44,182 nt of DNA, taken from NCBI GenBank assembly GCA_028693705.1, contig JAQUUX010000017.1, positions 1 through 44,182 of the forward strand, in the 5' to 3' direction. Position numbers and translations under genes: made by a program. Below are positions 8,357-16,368 of the stretch, piece after piece. The stretch comes from Lachnospiraceae bacterium (GTDB taxonomy: Bacteria; Bacillota; Clostridia; Lachnospirales; Lachnospiraceae). Position 1 is the stretch's first letter. Each line of letters begins with the position of its first letter. The notes beneath the pieces are model-generated. The model saw nothing but the letters and a program-made list of their open reading frames with translations. It searched no databases and was not told the DNA's origin.

Positions 8357-9558
8357 TCAAACAAAACCATTCTCCCATACTCCAATTACCACTACTGTCA
8401 TATCATCCCGCACTTTTCCAGCAATGCTTCTTCTCCAATCCCCTAAGAAAATCCATCCTGAATTCCATCTGACAGTAAAATAATCAGATCTCCATCCTGA
8501 AAAGTACGCTCCATGATCTCCGGTCTGATGTCGTAGAAAATACCCAGAGGCAAAGTTCTGGCTGTAATCTGCTCCACCAGATAATCTCTTTTCAAAAAGG
8601 ACGGAGCTGCGCCAACTTTCATGCATTCCAGCTTCCCTGTATAAAGGTTCAACTGACACAAATCCAGCGTAGACATGTTTTGCTCATTTCTGCCAGTGAT
8701 CAGGGAACCATTTATCATTTTCACTGCTGTATCCAGACTATATCCTGTTCCCAGGAATTTCTCCAATAGTTCAATTACATTTTCACTGTCCGAACATGCT
8801 TTTTCTCCGGATCCCATACCATCAGATAAAATTACCGTGAGAATACCCGTGTCCAATTCTTCAATGGAATAGGTATCTCCGGATATTTTTTCATTTTCTT
8901 TTACTGCTTTTGCTACACCCGCAAGATAATGAAATCTGGGTTCTTCCACAAAATGAAATTCCTTTTTTTCATTTGTTGGAAAAAACGGACAATCTTTCCC
9001 ACATACCATTCTTTTGTCCATGACAACCGACAGTGCATTCGCTACATCATTGGCTGTAAATCCTGAATTTTTATATTGCTGCAGACTCATGGTAATCTCT
9101 ATAAATCCTTTTTCATTTCTATAGAGTGTGATCTGATCCAGAAGCACATTTGCTTCTTTCAGCATTCGATACAGTTTTTTATAAGATTTTTCATTCATAT
9201 CCAGACAGTGATAGGTCTCTTCTGTCACTTCTGTCAAAATATCTGCAGCTTCTTTTAAATGGCTTGAAACCATAGCCCTGTTTTCTGACAAACGTTTTTG
9301 CCAGATCAGACTCTCTTTTTCTAATAAAAACTTTTCACCTTTTTCTATTTCTTCTCTATTATCAGCTGTTTCTTCTTCATTCTCTTCCAAAACCATATCT
9401 GAAAAGGTATCTGCCAGATCTCTGAAAGACTCTGCATAAGCCAATAATTTTTTCCTTCCCATCTCCGGTACCAGCAGCCTTTTTCTATTCTCCTCTTTTT
9501 CTTCTCTCTGCATTCTCATACAACAATCACGCCTTTCTGCCACTTCTTTTTGCCACAT
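8357..9558 (-). pseudogene. spoIIE: Degraded spoIIE (stage II sporulation serine phosphatase)
   Basis: SpoIIE is a membrane PP2C phosphatase that activates sigma-F in the forespore. The open frame 8443-9558 (371 residues) keeps a linker and most of the PP2C domain (GDTYSIEE, LSDGMGSGE, LLSDGIQDGF). The usual N-terminal multi-span membrane region is absent: the frame begins with soluble helical sequence and has no ribosome site. After DGFS comes a TAG stop; GEEALLE continues in the same frame, but the family C-terminus GKVRDDMTVVVIGVWENG is in another frame and the roughly 20-30 residues between are missing. The locus sits between divIC and tilS exactly as in Bacillus, so identity is secure and loss of function likely. 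Confidence 0.85.
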
Positions 9559-9582
9559 TACATATTTTGTAATAGTAGAACC

Positions 9583-9615
9583 ATTATAAAAGTCTATGCG
9601 CGATTATTTTGTCAC
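9583..9615 (-). promoter_or_regulatory. Spo0A/sigma-A-type promoter of spoIIE with 21-bp spacer
   Basis: On the minus strand, GTGACA (9610-9615) and TATAAT (9583-9588) are 21 bp apart. Overlong spacers of about 21-22 bp are known for the Spo0A-activated sigma-A promoters of spoIIE and spoIIG in Bacillus. The opposite strand at 9607-9615 reads TTTTGTCAC, which matches the first part of the 0A box. Assignment is by position and spacing, not by proof of binding. Confidence 0.55.
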
Positions 9616-9630
9616 TTTACTGAAGCTCAC

Positions 9631-9672
9631 AAAAAAAGCAGCCGTTTTGCATAAAAAATGCAATCGTCTGCT
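9631..9672 (-). terminator. Terminator after divIC
   Basis: On the minus strand directly after the divIC stop, AGCAG-CG-TTGCAT pairs with ATGCAA-CG-CTGCT (interrupted stem, 9637-9672) and is followed by seven T. It isolates spoIIE, which has its own promoter. Confidence 0.85.
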
Positions 9673-9981
9673 TTATTTCTCCGGTACAAAAACAATTTCT
9701 CCCGGGTAGACAAGTCCTAATTTTTCTTTTGCGACTTCTTCCACATACTTCTTTGTCTTTGTATATTTTTCATATTCTTTTATTTCTTCTGACCGTACCT
9801 GTTCTTCTTCAATCTGGGATGCTAATGCCGCTTCTTTGGTTGCGTAGATGTCTCTCTTGCGTCTGAGATCATTTCCGCTGATACATACCACTGCCAACAG
9901 CATGACAAGAACCAGTGTTACCAGGAACATACCGAAGCCATTTTGTCTCCGTTTACGGTAAGCAACTTTTCTTTTTGCCAT
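9673..9981 (-). CDS. divIC: Septum formation initiator DivIC/FtsB family protein
   Basis: This 102-residue bitopic protein has a basic N-terminus, one membrane helix (about residues 15-34) and an outside coiled coil (about 38-80). The family's C-terminal segment KEKLGLVYPGEIVFV is present. It works with FtsL and DivIB in the divisome. Length and topology are normal and no damage is seen, as expected for a gene needed in vegetative division even though its sporulation neighbours are broken. It is followed by a strong terminator. Confidence 0.92.
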   Translation of the reverse strand: MAKRKVAYRKRRQNGFGMFLVTLVLVMLLAVVCISGNDLRRKRDIYATKEAALASQIEEEQVRSEEIKEYEKYTKTKKYVEEVAKEKLGLVYPGEIVFVPEK

Positions 9982-10016
9982 ATTGCCTCAATTCTGCTAT
10001 ATAATATATAACATTT

Positions 10017-10416
10017 TCATCGTTTACATAATACTATTCTAAACAGTTTCCGAAACTGCGTCAACTTCTTTTTCAGTATTCTGCAATGTCTCTTTATCCT
10101 TGTTCCATAGCGGTAGATACTACCTTTCATTTTACGCTGTGCTTTTCCTAAAGGGCTTTTCACTCTGCGACATATTTTTCCTATATAGGCATCGCTGAAA
10201 CTCTTTCTTTTCAGACATAATTTGTGAATAGAGCGATATACTGCCATCATAATATTTACATATGGCCTGCTCACTGTTTTCCAGTACACCAGCATTCCTA
10301 TTCCGATTCCCGCAATTGCAAACCATCTGATCTCACCATTGTTCTCCCGGTACAGCATCAGAAAGACTGATGGACACCAGCAGAAAATTGGTGTCGTCCA
10401 GAATGGTATGACTCAT
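10017..10416 (-). pseudogene. yabQ: Degraded yabQ (sporulation membrane protein)
   Basis: YabQ is a spore-cortex membrane protein. An ATG at 10416, seven bases after the yabP stop, begins MSHTILDDTNFLLVSI, a normal YabQ start. That frame ends in TGA after 27 codons. The rest, FLMLYRENNGEIRWFAIAG and onward, lies in another frame and runs to 10017; alone it reads as a 113-residue frame. Roughly 45 residues, covering a first membrane segment and the DxLR-type region, are missing between the two parts. The break is therefore an internal deletion with a frameshift, leaving one membrane helix and a basic tail. Identity rests on the sequence and on the yabP-yabQ-divIC order. Confidence 0.82.
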
Positions 10417-10422
10417 AGGCGC

Positions 10423-10713
10423 CTACTTAAACAATCTGGAAATCAGGGATTCTCTCTTTATACCTTGATTGCCGGCCTCAGAATAGGTCAGGCTATCCAC
10501 CATACCCGTAATATCCACTTCTCCCTTTTCCAAGGTCAGTCGGCTGACATGCAGTTCTTTTCCCTTGACCATGAGCATTCCCTGCTCGGTTTCCAATAAA
10601 ATCTCATTCACATCAAAGGATAATACATCCTGAACACCGCTGATCAAACAATTTTTTCGATCCGTCATATTCAGTTTATGACTTTTCTGATGATTGATAT
10701 TTAATTCTTCCAT
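10423..10713 (-). CDS. yabP: Sporulation protein YabP
   Basis: This 96-residue YabP/YqfC-family protein, needed for spore cortex formation in Bacillus, has the usual core: NCLISGVQDVLSFDVNEILL, then TEQGMLMVKGKELHV and LTLEKGEVDITGMVDSLTY, ending in a short basic SRLFK. It appears intact and full length. A purine-rich GGGGGGAT site precedes the ATG. It sits between rqcP and the broken yabQ. In a strain that has lost spoIIE and yabQ it may be a relic awaiting decay. Confidence 0.9.
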   Translation of the reverse strand: MEELNINHQKSHKLNMTDRKNCLISGVQDVLSFDVNEILLETEQGMLMVKGKELHVSRLTLEKGEVDITGMVDSLTYSEAGNQGIKRESLISRLFK

Positions 10714-10784
10714 CCAGATATCCCCCCGATTTCATTCTTTTTTAAATATATGAAATCAGAGCTGTTTCTAGTACTATATTTTCT

Positions 10785-11024
10785 TTAAAGATAGCGGAAC
10801 ATATCCTTGGCATCTTCCTTATGAACACTTTCCTGTATATCCAATACTTCTACTTTTACATCTTTTGTTCCAAACTGAATCGTAATCGTATCACCAACCT
10901 TTACATTGGTAGACGCCTTTGTCGGTTTATCATTGATCAACACCCTTCCACTGTCACAGGCATCATTCGCAACGGTTCTTCTTTTAATCAGGCGGGATAC
11001 TTTTAAATACTTATCTAATCTCAT
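10785..11024 (-). CDS. rqcP: RqcP (YabO), S4-domain ribosome quality-control factor
   Basis: This 79-residue S4-type RNA-binding protein has the MRLDKYLKVSRLIKRRTVA start and the conserved DSGRVLINDKPTKAS segment. In Bacillus RqcP acts with RqcH to add C-terminal alanine tails to stalled chains on 50S subunits. I place the start at the second ATG (11024) because GGAG lies 8 bases upstream of it, while the ATG four codons earlier has no ribosome site. It lies downstream of HU, beyond a hairpin terminator. Confidence 0.92.
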   Translation of the reverse strand: MRLDKYLKVSRLIKRRTVANDACDSGRVLINDKPTKASTNVKVGDTITIQFGTKDVKVEVLDIQESVHKEDAKDMFRYL

Positions 11025-11070
11025 CTTAATCTCCATTTCATTACACTGCGTTTCTCTTATAGATGAAAAA

Positions 11071-11096
11071 TAGGAACCAACAAATGTTGGTTCCTA
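11071..11096 (-). terminator. Terminator after the HU gene
   Basis: AGGAACCAAC (11072-11081), an AAAT loop and GTTGGTTCCT (11086-11095) form a stem, followed by T-rich sequence on the minus strand. rqcP further on would depend on read-through or on an unseen promoter. Confidence 0.8.
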
Positions 11097-11129
11097 CCTT
11101 ATTTATTCATTCTTCATTTAAAGTAACGA

Positions 11130-11405
11130 CTATGCGTTAACTTCGTCTTTCAGAGCTTTACCAGCTTTGAATTTAGGAGCCTTAGAAGCTGCGATTTTCA
11201 TAACAGCACCACTCTGAGGGTTTCTACCTTCTCTTGCTGCTCTTTCAGCTACTTCGAAAGTACCAAATCCAACTAACTGAACTTTTTCACCCTTCTTTAA
11301 TTCGTCTGCTACTACAGTTGTAAAAGCCTTTAATGCTGCTTCTGCGTCTTTCTTAGATAATCCTGCTGCATCAGCCATAGCTGCTACTAATTCTGTTTTG
11401 TTCAT
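11130..11405 (-). CDS. hup: HU family DNA-binding protein
   Basis: This 91-residue nucleoid protein bends DNA non-specifically as a dimer. It has the typical start [20 protein letters not shown], the [21 protein letters not shown] arm and the C-terminal [14 protein letters not shown]. The start is set at 11405 because GGAGGAGG lies just upstream; a longer frame starting MEEEFG would place that ribosome site inside the gene. It has its own strong promoter and a leader hairpin. Its place between mazG and rqcP is the usual one in Firmicutes. Confidence 0.97.
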   Translation of the reverse strand: MNKTELVAAMADAAGLSKKDAEAALKAFTTVVADELKKGEKVQLVGFGTFEVAERAAREGRNPQSGAVMKIAASKAPKFKAGKALKDEVNA

Positions 11406-11447
11406 TCCGAACTCCTCCTCCATTATGAGTTTTCCATATTTATATTA

Positions 11448-11465
11448 TGCCCACTTTCGTGAGCA
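11448..11465 (-). promoter_or_regulatory. 5'-end stem-loop in the HU leader
   Basis: On the minus strand TGCTCAC, a GAAA tetraloop and GTGGGCA form a 7-bp stem just downstream of the predicted start of transcription, and well ahead of the ribosome site. Such 5'-terminal hairpins can protect messages from decay; that role here is inferred. Confidence 0.6.
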
Positions 11466-11476
11466 CCTATATATAA

Positions 11477-11505
11477 TTTATAGACAAGTTTGCGGCTTTT
11501 GTCAA
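11477..11505 (-). promoter_or_regulatory. Strong sigma-A promoter of the HU gene
   Basis: Consensus TTGACA (11500-11505), a 17-bp spacer and TATAAA (11477-11482) on the minus strand, in the mazG-HU gap. Confidence 0.85.
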
Positions 11506-11531
11506 GGTAAATTTGGCGTTCACGCCTATAT

Positions 11532-12317
11532 TTACGCATTTTTACGCGGTTCAAAGGTCGCGATCAGAGTATCTATTTTATCTGTCAGTATCTGTTCCTC
11601 CGATAAACGACATTCTCGCCCGATATCAGCCAGACACATTAACATCTCTCCTACCATATTCTCCAGAAAATCTGTGTCAGTTCCTGTCGTATCTGCCCGA
11701 TCCCTTTTCATAGAATCCTGATTCATTTCCATATCTGCTGCCAGCATTTTCATTTGAGTCAGCAATTCTTCCATAATCGCAATATTGCTGCGCAAGCTTC
11801 TTCCCTGCTCGTACAACTTGTCTTTTTTCTTTAATACCTTTGTTGCTCTGGTAAGAGATGGCAAAGTTCTGGGTATTTCGCGCAATGGGGTATCCACCCA
11901 ATTCTTTCCTTCTTTTTCCTTCTTTTTAATATCTTCCCAGGTGGCTAATACTTTTTCCGGAGTATCTGTCTGTCCCTGTTCTTCTTCAAAGACATGGGGA
12001 TGCCTGCGAATCATTTTTTCACTGACCTCCTCCACCACATCTTCAAAAGTAAACAGGTTTTCTGCTTCTGCAATCTGGCTGTTCATGACTACCTGGAGGA
12101 GAAGATCCCCCAGTTCCTCTTTCATATTCTCCGGATCTCCTGTTTCCTGATAGATTCGATAGGAATCCAGATATTCTGCTGCTTCCTCCATCATACAGGG
12201 ACGCAGACTTTCCAGCGTTTGTACCTTGTCCCAGGCACAGCCGTTTTCACTTCGCAAATCTCTCATAATCTCTAGAAAATCGTTAAAGGAATAAGGTCCT
12301 TTTTTAATTGGTATCAT
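11532..12317 (-). CDS. mazG: Nucleoside triphosphate pyrophosphohydrolase MazG
   Basis: This 261-residue all-alpha NTP pyrophosphatase hydrolyses NTPs to NMP and PPi, a house-cleaning role. Magnesium-binding residues are visible in MEEAAE (Glu44, Glu45, Glu48) and EELGD (Glu68, Asp71), followed by the family's RRHPHVF. A second, weaker MazG repeat occupies the C-terminal half. The N-terminal methylase-like domain of the Bacillus YabN protein is absent, so this is the short form. Its ribosome site GGAG lies inside the last codons of the PEGA lipoprotein gene, which argues for co-transcription and translational coupling. Confidence 0.95.
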   Translation of the reverse strand: MIPIKKGPYSFNDFLEIMRDLRSENGCAWDKVQTLESLRPCMMEEAAEYLDSYRIYQETGDPENMKEELGDLLLQVVMNSQIAEAENLFTFEDVVEEVSEKMIRRHPHVFEEEQGQTDTPEKVLATWEDIKKKEKEGKNWVDTPLREIPRTLPSLTRATKVLKKKDKLYEQGRSLRSNIAIMEELLTQMKMLAADMEMNQDSMKRDRADTTGTDTDFLENMVGEMLMCLADIGRECRLSEEQILTDKIDTLIATFEPRKNA

Positions 12318-12320
12318 TTG

Positions 12321-13757
12321 TTATTCTCCTGTTTTTACCAGATCTGCAAAGGAATAGTTAATATCCTTTTCTTCTCCATCTACCTGTATGGTATAGCTTC
12401 TGGTATCATAGCCTTCTCTTCTCAACGTGACTACATGGCTTCCCGTAACCTTTGGGAAATTAACCGGTAAGATTCCGATATAGCTTCCATCCACATAAAC
12501 CTCTGCACCTTCCGGCGACTCCAGATAAACCTTATATTTACTGTTTGTACCGGTTGCTGTATTTGTACTGGCAGAACCGGTTGCTGTTGTACCTGTTCCA
12601 TTCCCTGACTCGTTTTCAGTTCCGTTTGCCGATACCGTATTTTCTCCGGAAGCTGTCTGTTCCAGGGCTACATTGATATTAGCAGCATCACTGCCGACTT
12701 TGATATATTGGGTAATAGTATCATAACCATCCGCACTTACTACCATCTGATGAATTCCATAATCCAGTTCCACCGGTCTGCTAAGATCCACTTCTGTTCC
12801 ATCCACCACCATTTTGGCACTGGTTGGCGTTACTGAGAAAAGGATACTTCCCTGTTTCTTCTCTGCGATCTCAAGATCCCCGATATCCAGATTTACTTCC
12901 TCATCTCTTCCGATAGTGACTTCCTTCGTCCCGCCGGAACCCTGATTGGATATCTGCACAGAATAAGATCCTTCCGGCACCACCAGAAGCATTCCTTCGG
13001 TAATAGGCTGGATCAGCTCCTGTCCTACCTCGATCCATCCGCCTACAAAATATTCATCATTACTAAGTCGCAAATATCCATGCCCTTTATCCACTGTCAC
13101 ACTGTAAATTGTATGACCGATACCTTTTATTGTTAATGTATCCGCTGAATTGATATCCATGATTTCAGCCTGTTTATTTTGGGATACCACCAGCAAATCT
13201 TCGGTATAATTATAAATAGTGTCTCCTATGGTAAATTTCTTAGTAGGTTTATCAATGGTATATCTGTTTACTTCTGAATAACTCCAGGCATCCGGAGTGA
13301 TCATGATACTGTTACAAAACTTCTTGGTCTTTAAAAAAGTAATATATACAATATCTCCTTGGGATAATTGTGATAACGAAATTCCTTTTTCGTATTTATC
13401 AAAACATTTCGTTGTTCCATTATAGCTTAGGGTGTAATTACGTCCGCTGTTAATATTCTGGAAAGTTATAATGCTTTCTGCTTCATCCAATTCTACCAGA
13501 ACAGCTGTATCTGCTGAATCATAATCTCCCGGTGCATAGGCTACAAAATCTCCTTCTGTGTACTCTGTAGCTTCTGCAGGATCAGTTTTCGCATCTACTG
13601 CACTATTATTTTCCATGCCAATCAAATCCATTACTCTGTCCCTGGCATTCTGTACCAGATCCCCCGGTCCTGCACAGCCGGTTAGCAGAATTGCCGCCCC
13701 TGCCACAGCCACCAGTCTCCGTATTTTATTTTTCTTATCTTTTCTGCATTCTGTCAC
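12321..13757 (-). CDS. Lipoprotein with two PEGA domains
   Basis: This 478-residue surface lipoprotein has a basic N-terminus and hydrophobic signal ending in the lipobox LLTGC, with Cys28 the lipidated residue. A central beta-rich region of unknown type (about 70-290) is followed by a PEGA repeat (about 300-368, MVVDGTEVDLSRPVELDYG), a Ser/Thr/Gly/Asn-rich linker (about 370-406), and a second PEGA repeat (about 407-475, AEVYVDGSYIGILPVNFPKV). PEGA domains are thought to bind surface polymers or proteins. The start is GTG, supported by AGAGG upstream. It is three bases from mazG. The function is unknown; the mazG link looks positional. Confidence 0.85.
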   Translation of the reverse strand: MTECRKDKKNKIRRLVAVAGAAILLTGCAGPGDLVQNARDRVMDLIGMENNSAVDAKTDPAEATEYTEGDFVAYAPGDYDSADTAVLVELDEAESIITFQNINSGRNYTLSYNGTTKCFDKYEKGISLSQLSQGDIVYITFLKTKKFCNSIMITPDAWSYSEVNRYTIDKPTKKFTIGDTIYNYTEDLLVVSQNKQAEIMDINSADTLTIKGIGHTIYSVTVDKGHGYLRLSNDEYFVGGWIEVGQELIQPITEGMLLVVPEGSYSVQISNQGSGGTKEVTIGRDEEVNLDIGDLEIAEKKQGSILFSVTPTSAKMVVDGTEVDLSRPVELDYGIHQMVVSADGYDTITQYIKVGSDAANINVALEQTASGENTVSANGTENESGNGTGTTATGSASTNTATGTNSKYKVYLESPEGAEVYVDGSYIGILPVNFPKVTGSHVVTLRREGYDTRSYTIQVDGEEKDINYSFADLVKTGE

Positions 13758-13812
13758 GTTTTTACCTCTTTATCACGGTGTATAACCTGTTTTCATGATA
13801 CCATACACTCTT

Positions 13813-14841
13813 TTAAAAGGAAACGGGTGCCCTTCCAAATACCTGTTTCAGGAACAATCGCTTTTCCTGATCCTGATCAAGCAATCTGCTCAATTTCTCC
13901 ATATTCTTTTCCGGAATCCACACTTTCCTGCTGTTATCATAAAAATTTACAATTTTCCAGAATTTCTCCGGATAGGCAAAACGTATATAAAGCTGTTTCA
14001 TATCCTGTTCGCTAAGTGGCTGCTCAGTCTGATAGGCGGCAATAATGTTCCGTCCCATATCATCCGACCAGTTGTTTTTCTCCAGAAACTTTCGTAAAAA
14101 TAAGTAAAGATCTCTTATCGGATAATCTCTGATCAGTCGTTCAAAATTAATAGCCGCCATTCCTTCTTCTGTAACGAGGATATTATGATATTGATAATCT
14201 CCATGACAGATAAATCCTTTTGATAAAATATCCTGTTCCGAATTTTGTTTTTCCAGGATACGAAGCTGTTCTGTCACAGCAAGTGCCTGTTCATAAAATG
14301 TATCTATCTGCTGTAATAAAAATCTTTCAAAGACAGATTTCTGTCCTTTTTGCTTTAAGAATTTTTTGACTCTCTTAATTTCTTTATTATGTCTGTCATA
14401 TTCCTCAAGTAAATGAAAAACCGGTAATTCCAGCTCTTTATTTACTATCTGTCCATGGATTCTCCCTAAAAGACCAGCCGCCTTTTTACAATCTTCTACA
14501 TCCCATATGTTACATTCATTTCCGGTAAAATATGTCTTAACCATATAGAAAATCCCATCCTGTTCCTTAAAAGTGACGGGATCCCCTTCTTTGTTCAGGA
14601 TAATCTGTTCCACCTGTCCGATACCGGCAGCCTTCAGATTTTTAAGAATAGCATCCTGAGAAACGGCTTTTTCTTTTCTGCCACTGTATTCTTTTAAAAT
14701 ACAGGTTCCAAGGTTCGTCTCACATAGAATGGCGCCCCGACCTTTCCAGGTTCGAAGCACCTCCAGCTCATACTGCTCCAATATACTTACTGCTCTATCA
14801 TTCACGCGGCAAACCTCCCAGTTCAAGTCATAAACTATCAT
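13813..14841 (-). CDS. CotS-like spore coat kinase-fold protein
   Basis: This 342-residue protein has the aminoglycoside/choline kinase-like fold of the CotS family of spore coat proteins. The Brenner-type motif CHGDYQYHNILV is at residues 212-223 (His213, Asp215, Asn220). The following metal-binding motif reads AAINFERL, with Asn232 where phosphotransferases normally have Asp, so catalysis is doubtful unless the family tolerates it. The N-lobe has ILKEY with a possible ATP-contact Lys50. It sits between the PEGA lipoprotein gene and cca. It appears intact, unlike spoIIE and yabQ. The substrate, if any, is unknown. Confidence 0.78.
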   Translation of the reverse strand: MIVYDLNWEVCRVNDRAVSILEQYELEVLRTWKGRGAILCETNLGTCILKEYSGRKEKAVSQDAILKNLKAAGIGQVEQIILNKEGDPVTFKEQDGIFYMVKTYFTGNECNIWDVEDCKKAAGLLGRIHGQIVNKELELPVFHLLEEYDRHNKEIKRVKKFLKQKGQKSVFERFLLQQIDTFYEQALAVTEQLRILEKQNSEQDILSKGFICHGDYQYHNILVTEEGMAAINFERLIRDYPIRDLYLFLRKFLEKNNWSDDMGRNIIAAYQTEQPLSEQDMKQLYIRFAYPEKFWKIVNFYDNSRKVWIPEKNMEKLSRLLDQDQEKRLFLKQVFGRAPVSF

Positions 14842-14862
14842 ATGAGAGGAGACCTTAAAGTA

Positions 14863-16209
14863 TTACTTCAAATCTGCCCTTTCTATATATTTCGACAAGT
14901 TTTGCAACAAATATTCTTTCTTATTATGTTCCGGTATCTCTAATACATCCTGTAGCATTTCCTGTAATACAGATCCTAAGGTCTTTCCGGGCTGCATACC
15001 TGCTGCCATCAGATCTTTTCCTGTCACTGCCAGTTCTTTTAGAGAAACACATTGATTTTTATCCAGTACCTGGTGAAATATATCCCGGAGCATTTCCAGA
15101 TTTTGCTCCTTTTCCTGCCTCTGAAAATCACTTTGCGCCATAAAATCGGCACGCTTCACTGCAAACAGTGATTCCATCAGTTCTGTACCGATTTTGTACA
15201 TGGCGCGGCGCATACTTTTCTCTGTTTCCTGTATAAAGTAGTCGTGATAAAATACCAGCTTTGAAACAGTATATAATGTATCATTATCAAATTTTAAACG
15301 GCGCAAAACGGTATGACATATCTCTTCACTTTTTTTTGCATGCCCCTTAAAGTGATCGATTCCCTCTGCATCCGTAGAAATCGTAAGTGGCTTACCCATA
15401 TCATGAAACAGCATGGCAAGCCGCAATATCTTATCCGGCTTTGTTTCCAGCATGCTATGAAGAGTATGCTCACCCACACTGTAACAATGATGTGGATTAT
15501 GCTGCTTCGTTTCCATACAGCGATCAAATTCCGGTAAAATTACTGCGGTTATTCCCGTCTCATAAGCCACTCGCAACATATCCGGATGATCCGAAATAAC
15601 GAGTTTTACCAGTTCAACCTGTATCCTTTCTGCACTGATTTTCTGCAGAGTCGGTGCCAATTCTGTAATAGCTGTTTTTGTATTATCCTCAATGGTATAT
15701 CCTAACTGTGCTGCAAATCGCACTGCCCGAAGCATACGAAGTGCGTCCTCGCTAAAACGTTCCTTTGCGTTTCCTACACAGCGGATGATTTTTTTCTGTA
15801 TATCATCCATTCCACCAAAAATATCGATCAGACCTTCTTCTTCGTTATAGGCCATGGCATTTATGGTAAAATCCCGCCGCTTTAAATCTTCCTCCAGGCT
15901 GGCAGTGAAGATTACCTCCTTGGGATGACGACTGTCCTCATATTCACCATCTATTCGATAGGTCGTTACTTCAAATCCCTCCCTTTCCAGCATAACTGTC
16001 ACTGTTCCATGCTGAATCCCGGTATCAATGGTGCGGCGAAATAATTCCTTTACCTGTTCCGGTTTTGCCGAGGTGGTAATATCCCAGTCGTTTGGTTCTC
16101 TTCCTAGCAGACTATCCCTGACACAGCCACCCACAGCATAGGATTCAAATCCTGCAGCCTGGATAACCGACAAAATATATTTTACTTTTTCCGGCATTTC
16201 TATTCTCAT
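14863..16209 (-). CDS. cca: CCA tRNA nucleotidyltransferase
   Basis: This 448-residue class II tRNA nucleotidyltransferase adds or repairs the 3' CCA. The head domain holds GGCVRD (27-32), the catalytic DWD (41-43) and RRDFTINAM (111-119). The neck RMLRAVRFAAQLG is at 158-170, and an HD phosphohydrolase-like domain follows (His269-Asp270 in LFHDMGKP). Because both tRNAs in this window lack an encoded CCA, this enzyme should be essential here. It is followed 21 bases on by the CotS-like gene. Confidence 0.96.
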   Translation of the reverse strand: MRIEMPEKVKYILSVIQAAGFESYAVGGCVRDSLLGREPNDWDITTSAKPEQVKELFRRTIDTGIQHGTVTVMLEREGFEVTTYRIDGEYEDSRHPKEVIFTASLEEDLKRRDFTINAMAYNEEEGLIDIFGGMDDIQKKIIRCVGNAKERFSEDALRMLRAVRFAAQLGYTIEDNTKTAITELAPTLQKISAERIQVELVKLVISDHPDMLRVAYETGITAVILPEFDRCMETKQHNPHHCYSVGEHTLHSMLETKPDKILRLAMLFHDMGKPLTISTDAEGIDHFKGHAKKSEEICHTVLRRLKFDNDTLYTVSKLVFYHDYFIQETEKSMRRAMYKIGTELMESLFAVKRADFMAQSDFQRQEKEQNLEMLRDIFHQVLDKNQCVSLKELAVTGKDLMAAGMQPGKTLGSVLQEMLQDVLEIPEHNKKEYLLQNLSKYIERADLK

Positions 16210-16270
16210 GACTGTATCACTTCCTTACTTTTTATATTGTTCATTTTAGCATATTGTTTTCCAACAAAAC

Positions 16271-16314
16271 AGAGAAACTCATTCAGGAGTCTGTCTCGCT
16301 GAATGAGTTTCTCT
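16271..16314. terminator. Long-stem terminator between proS and cca
   Basis: A perfect 16-bp stem: AGAGAAACTCATTCAG (16271-16286) and CTGAATGAGTTTCTCT (16299-16314), with T-rich flanks. It should end the proS transcript. Confidence 0.85.
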
Positions 16315-16368
16315 GAATTTTCATTTTCTCTTAATTCTTGTCTGCTCCACTATCTGAAGTGTGGCAAA

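Noticed and set aside
8357..8659. Separate 100-residue gene after the spoIIE frame
   Set aside because: Only its last 20 or so residues look like protein (the SpoIIE C-terminus); the rest is a shifted-frame reading of the phosphatase domain, so it is part of the pseudogene.
10132..10326. 64-codon minus-strand frame within yabQ
   Set aside because: It is a shifted reading of the yabQ remnant without its own start signals.
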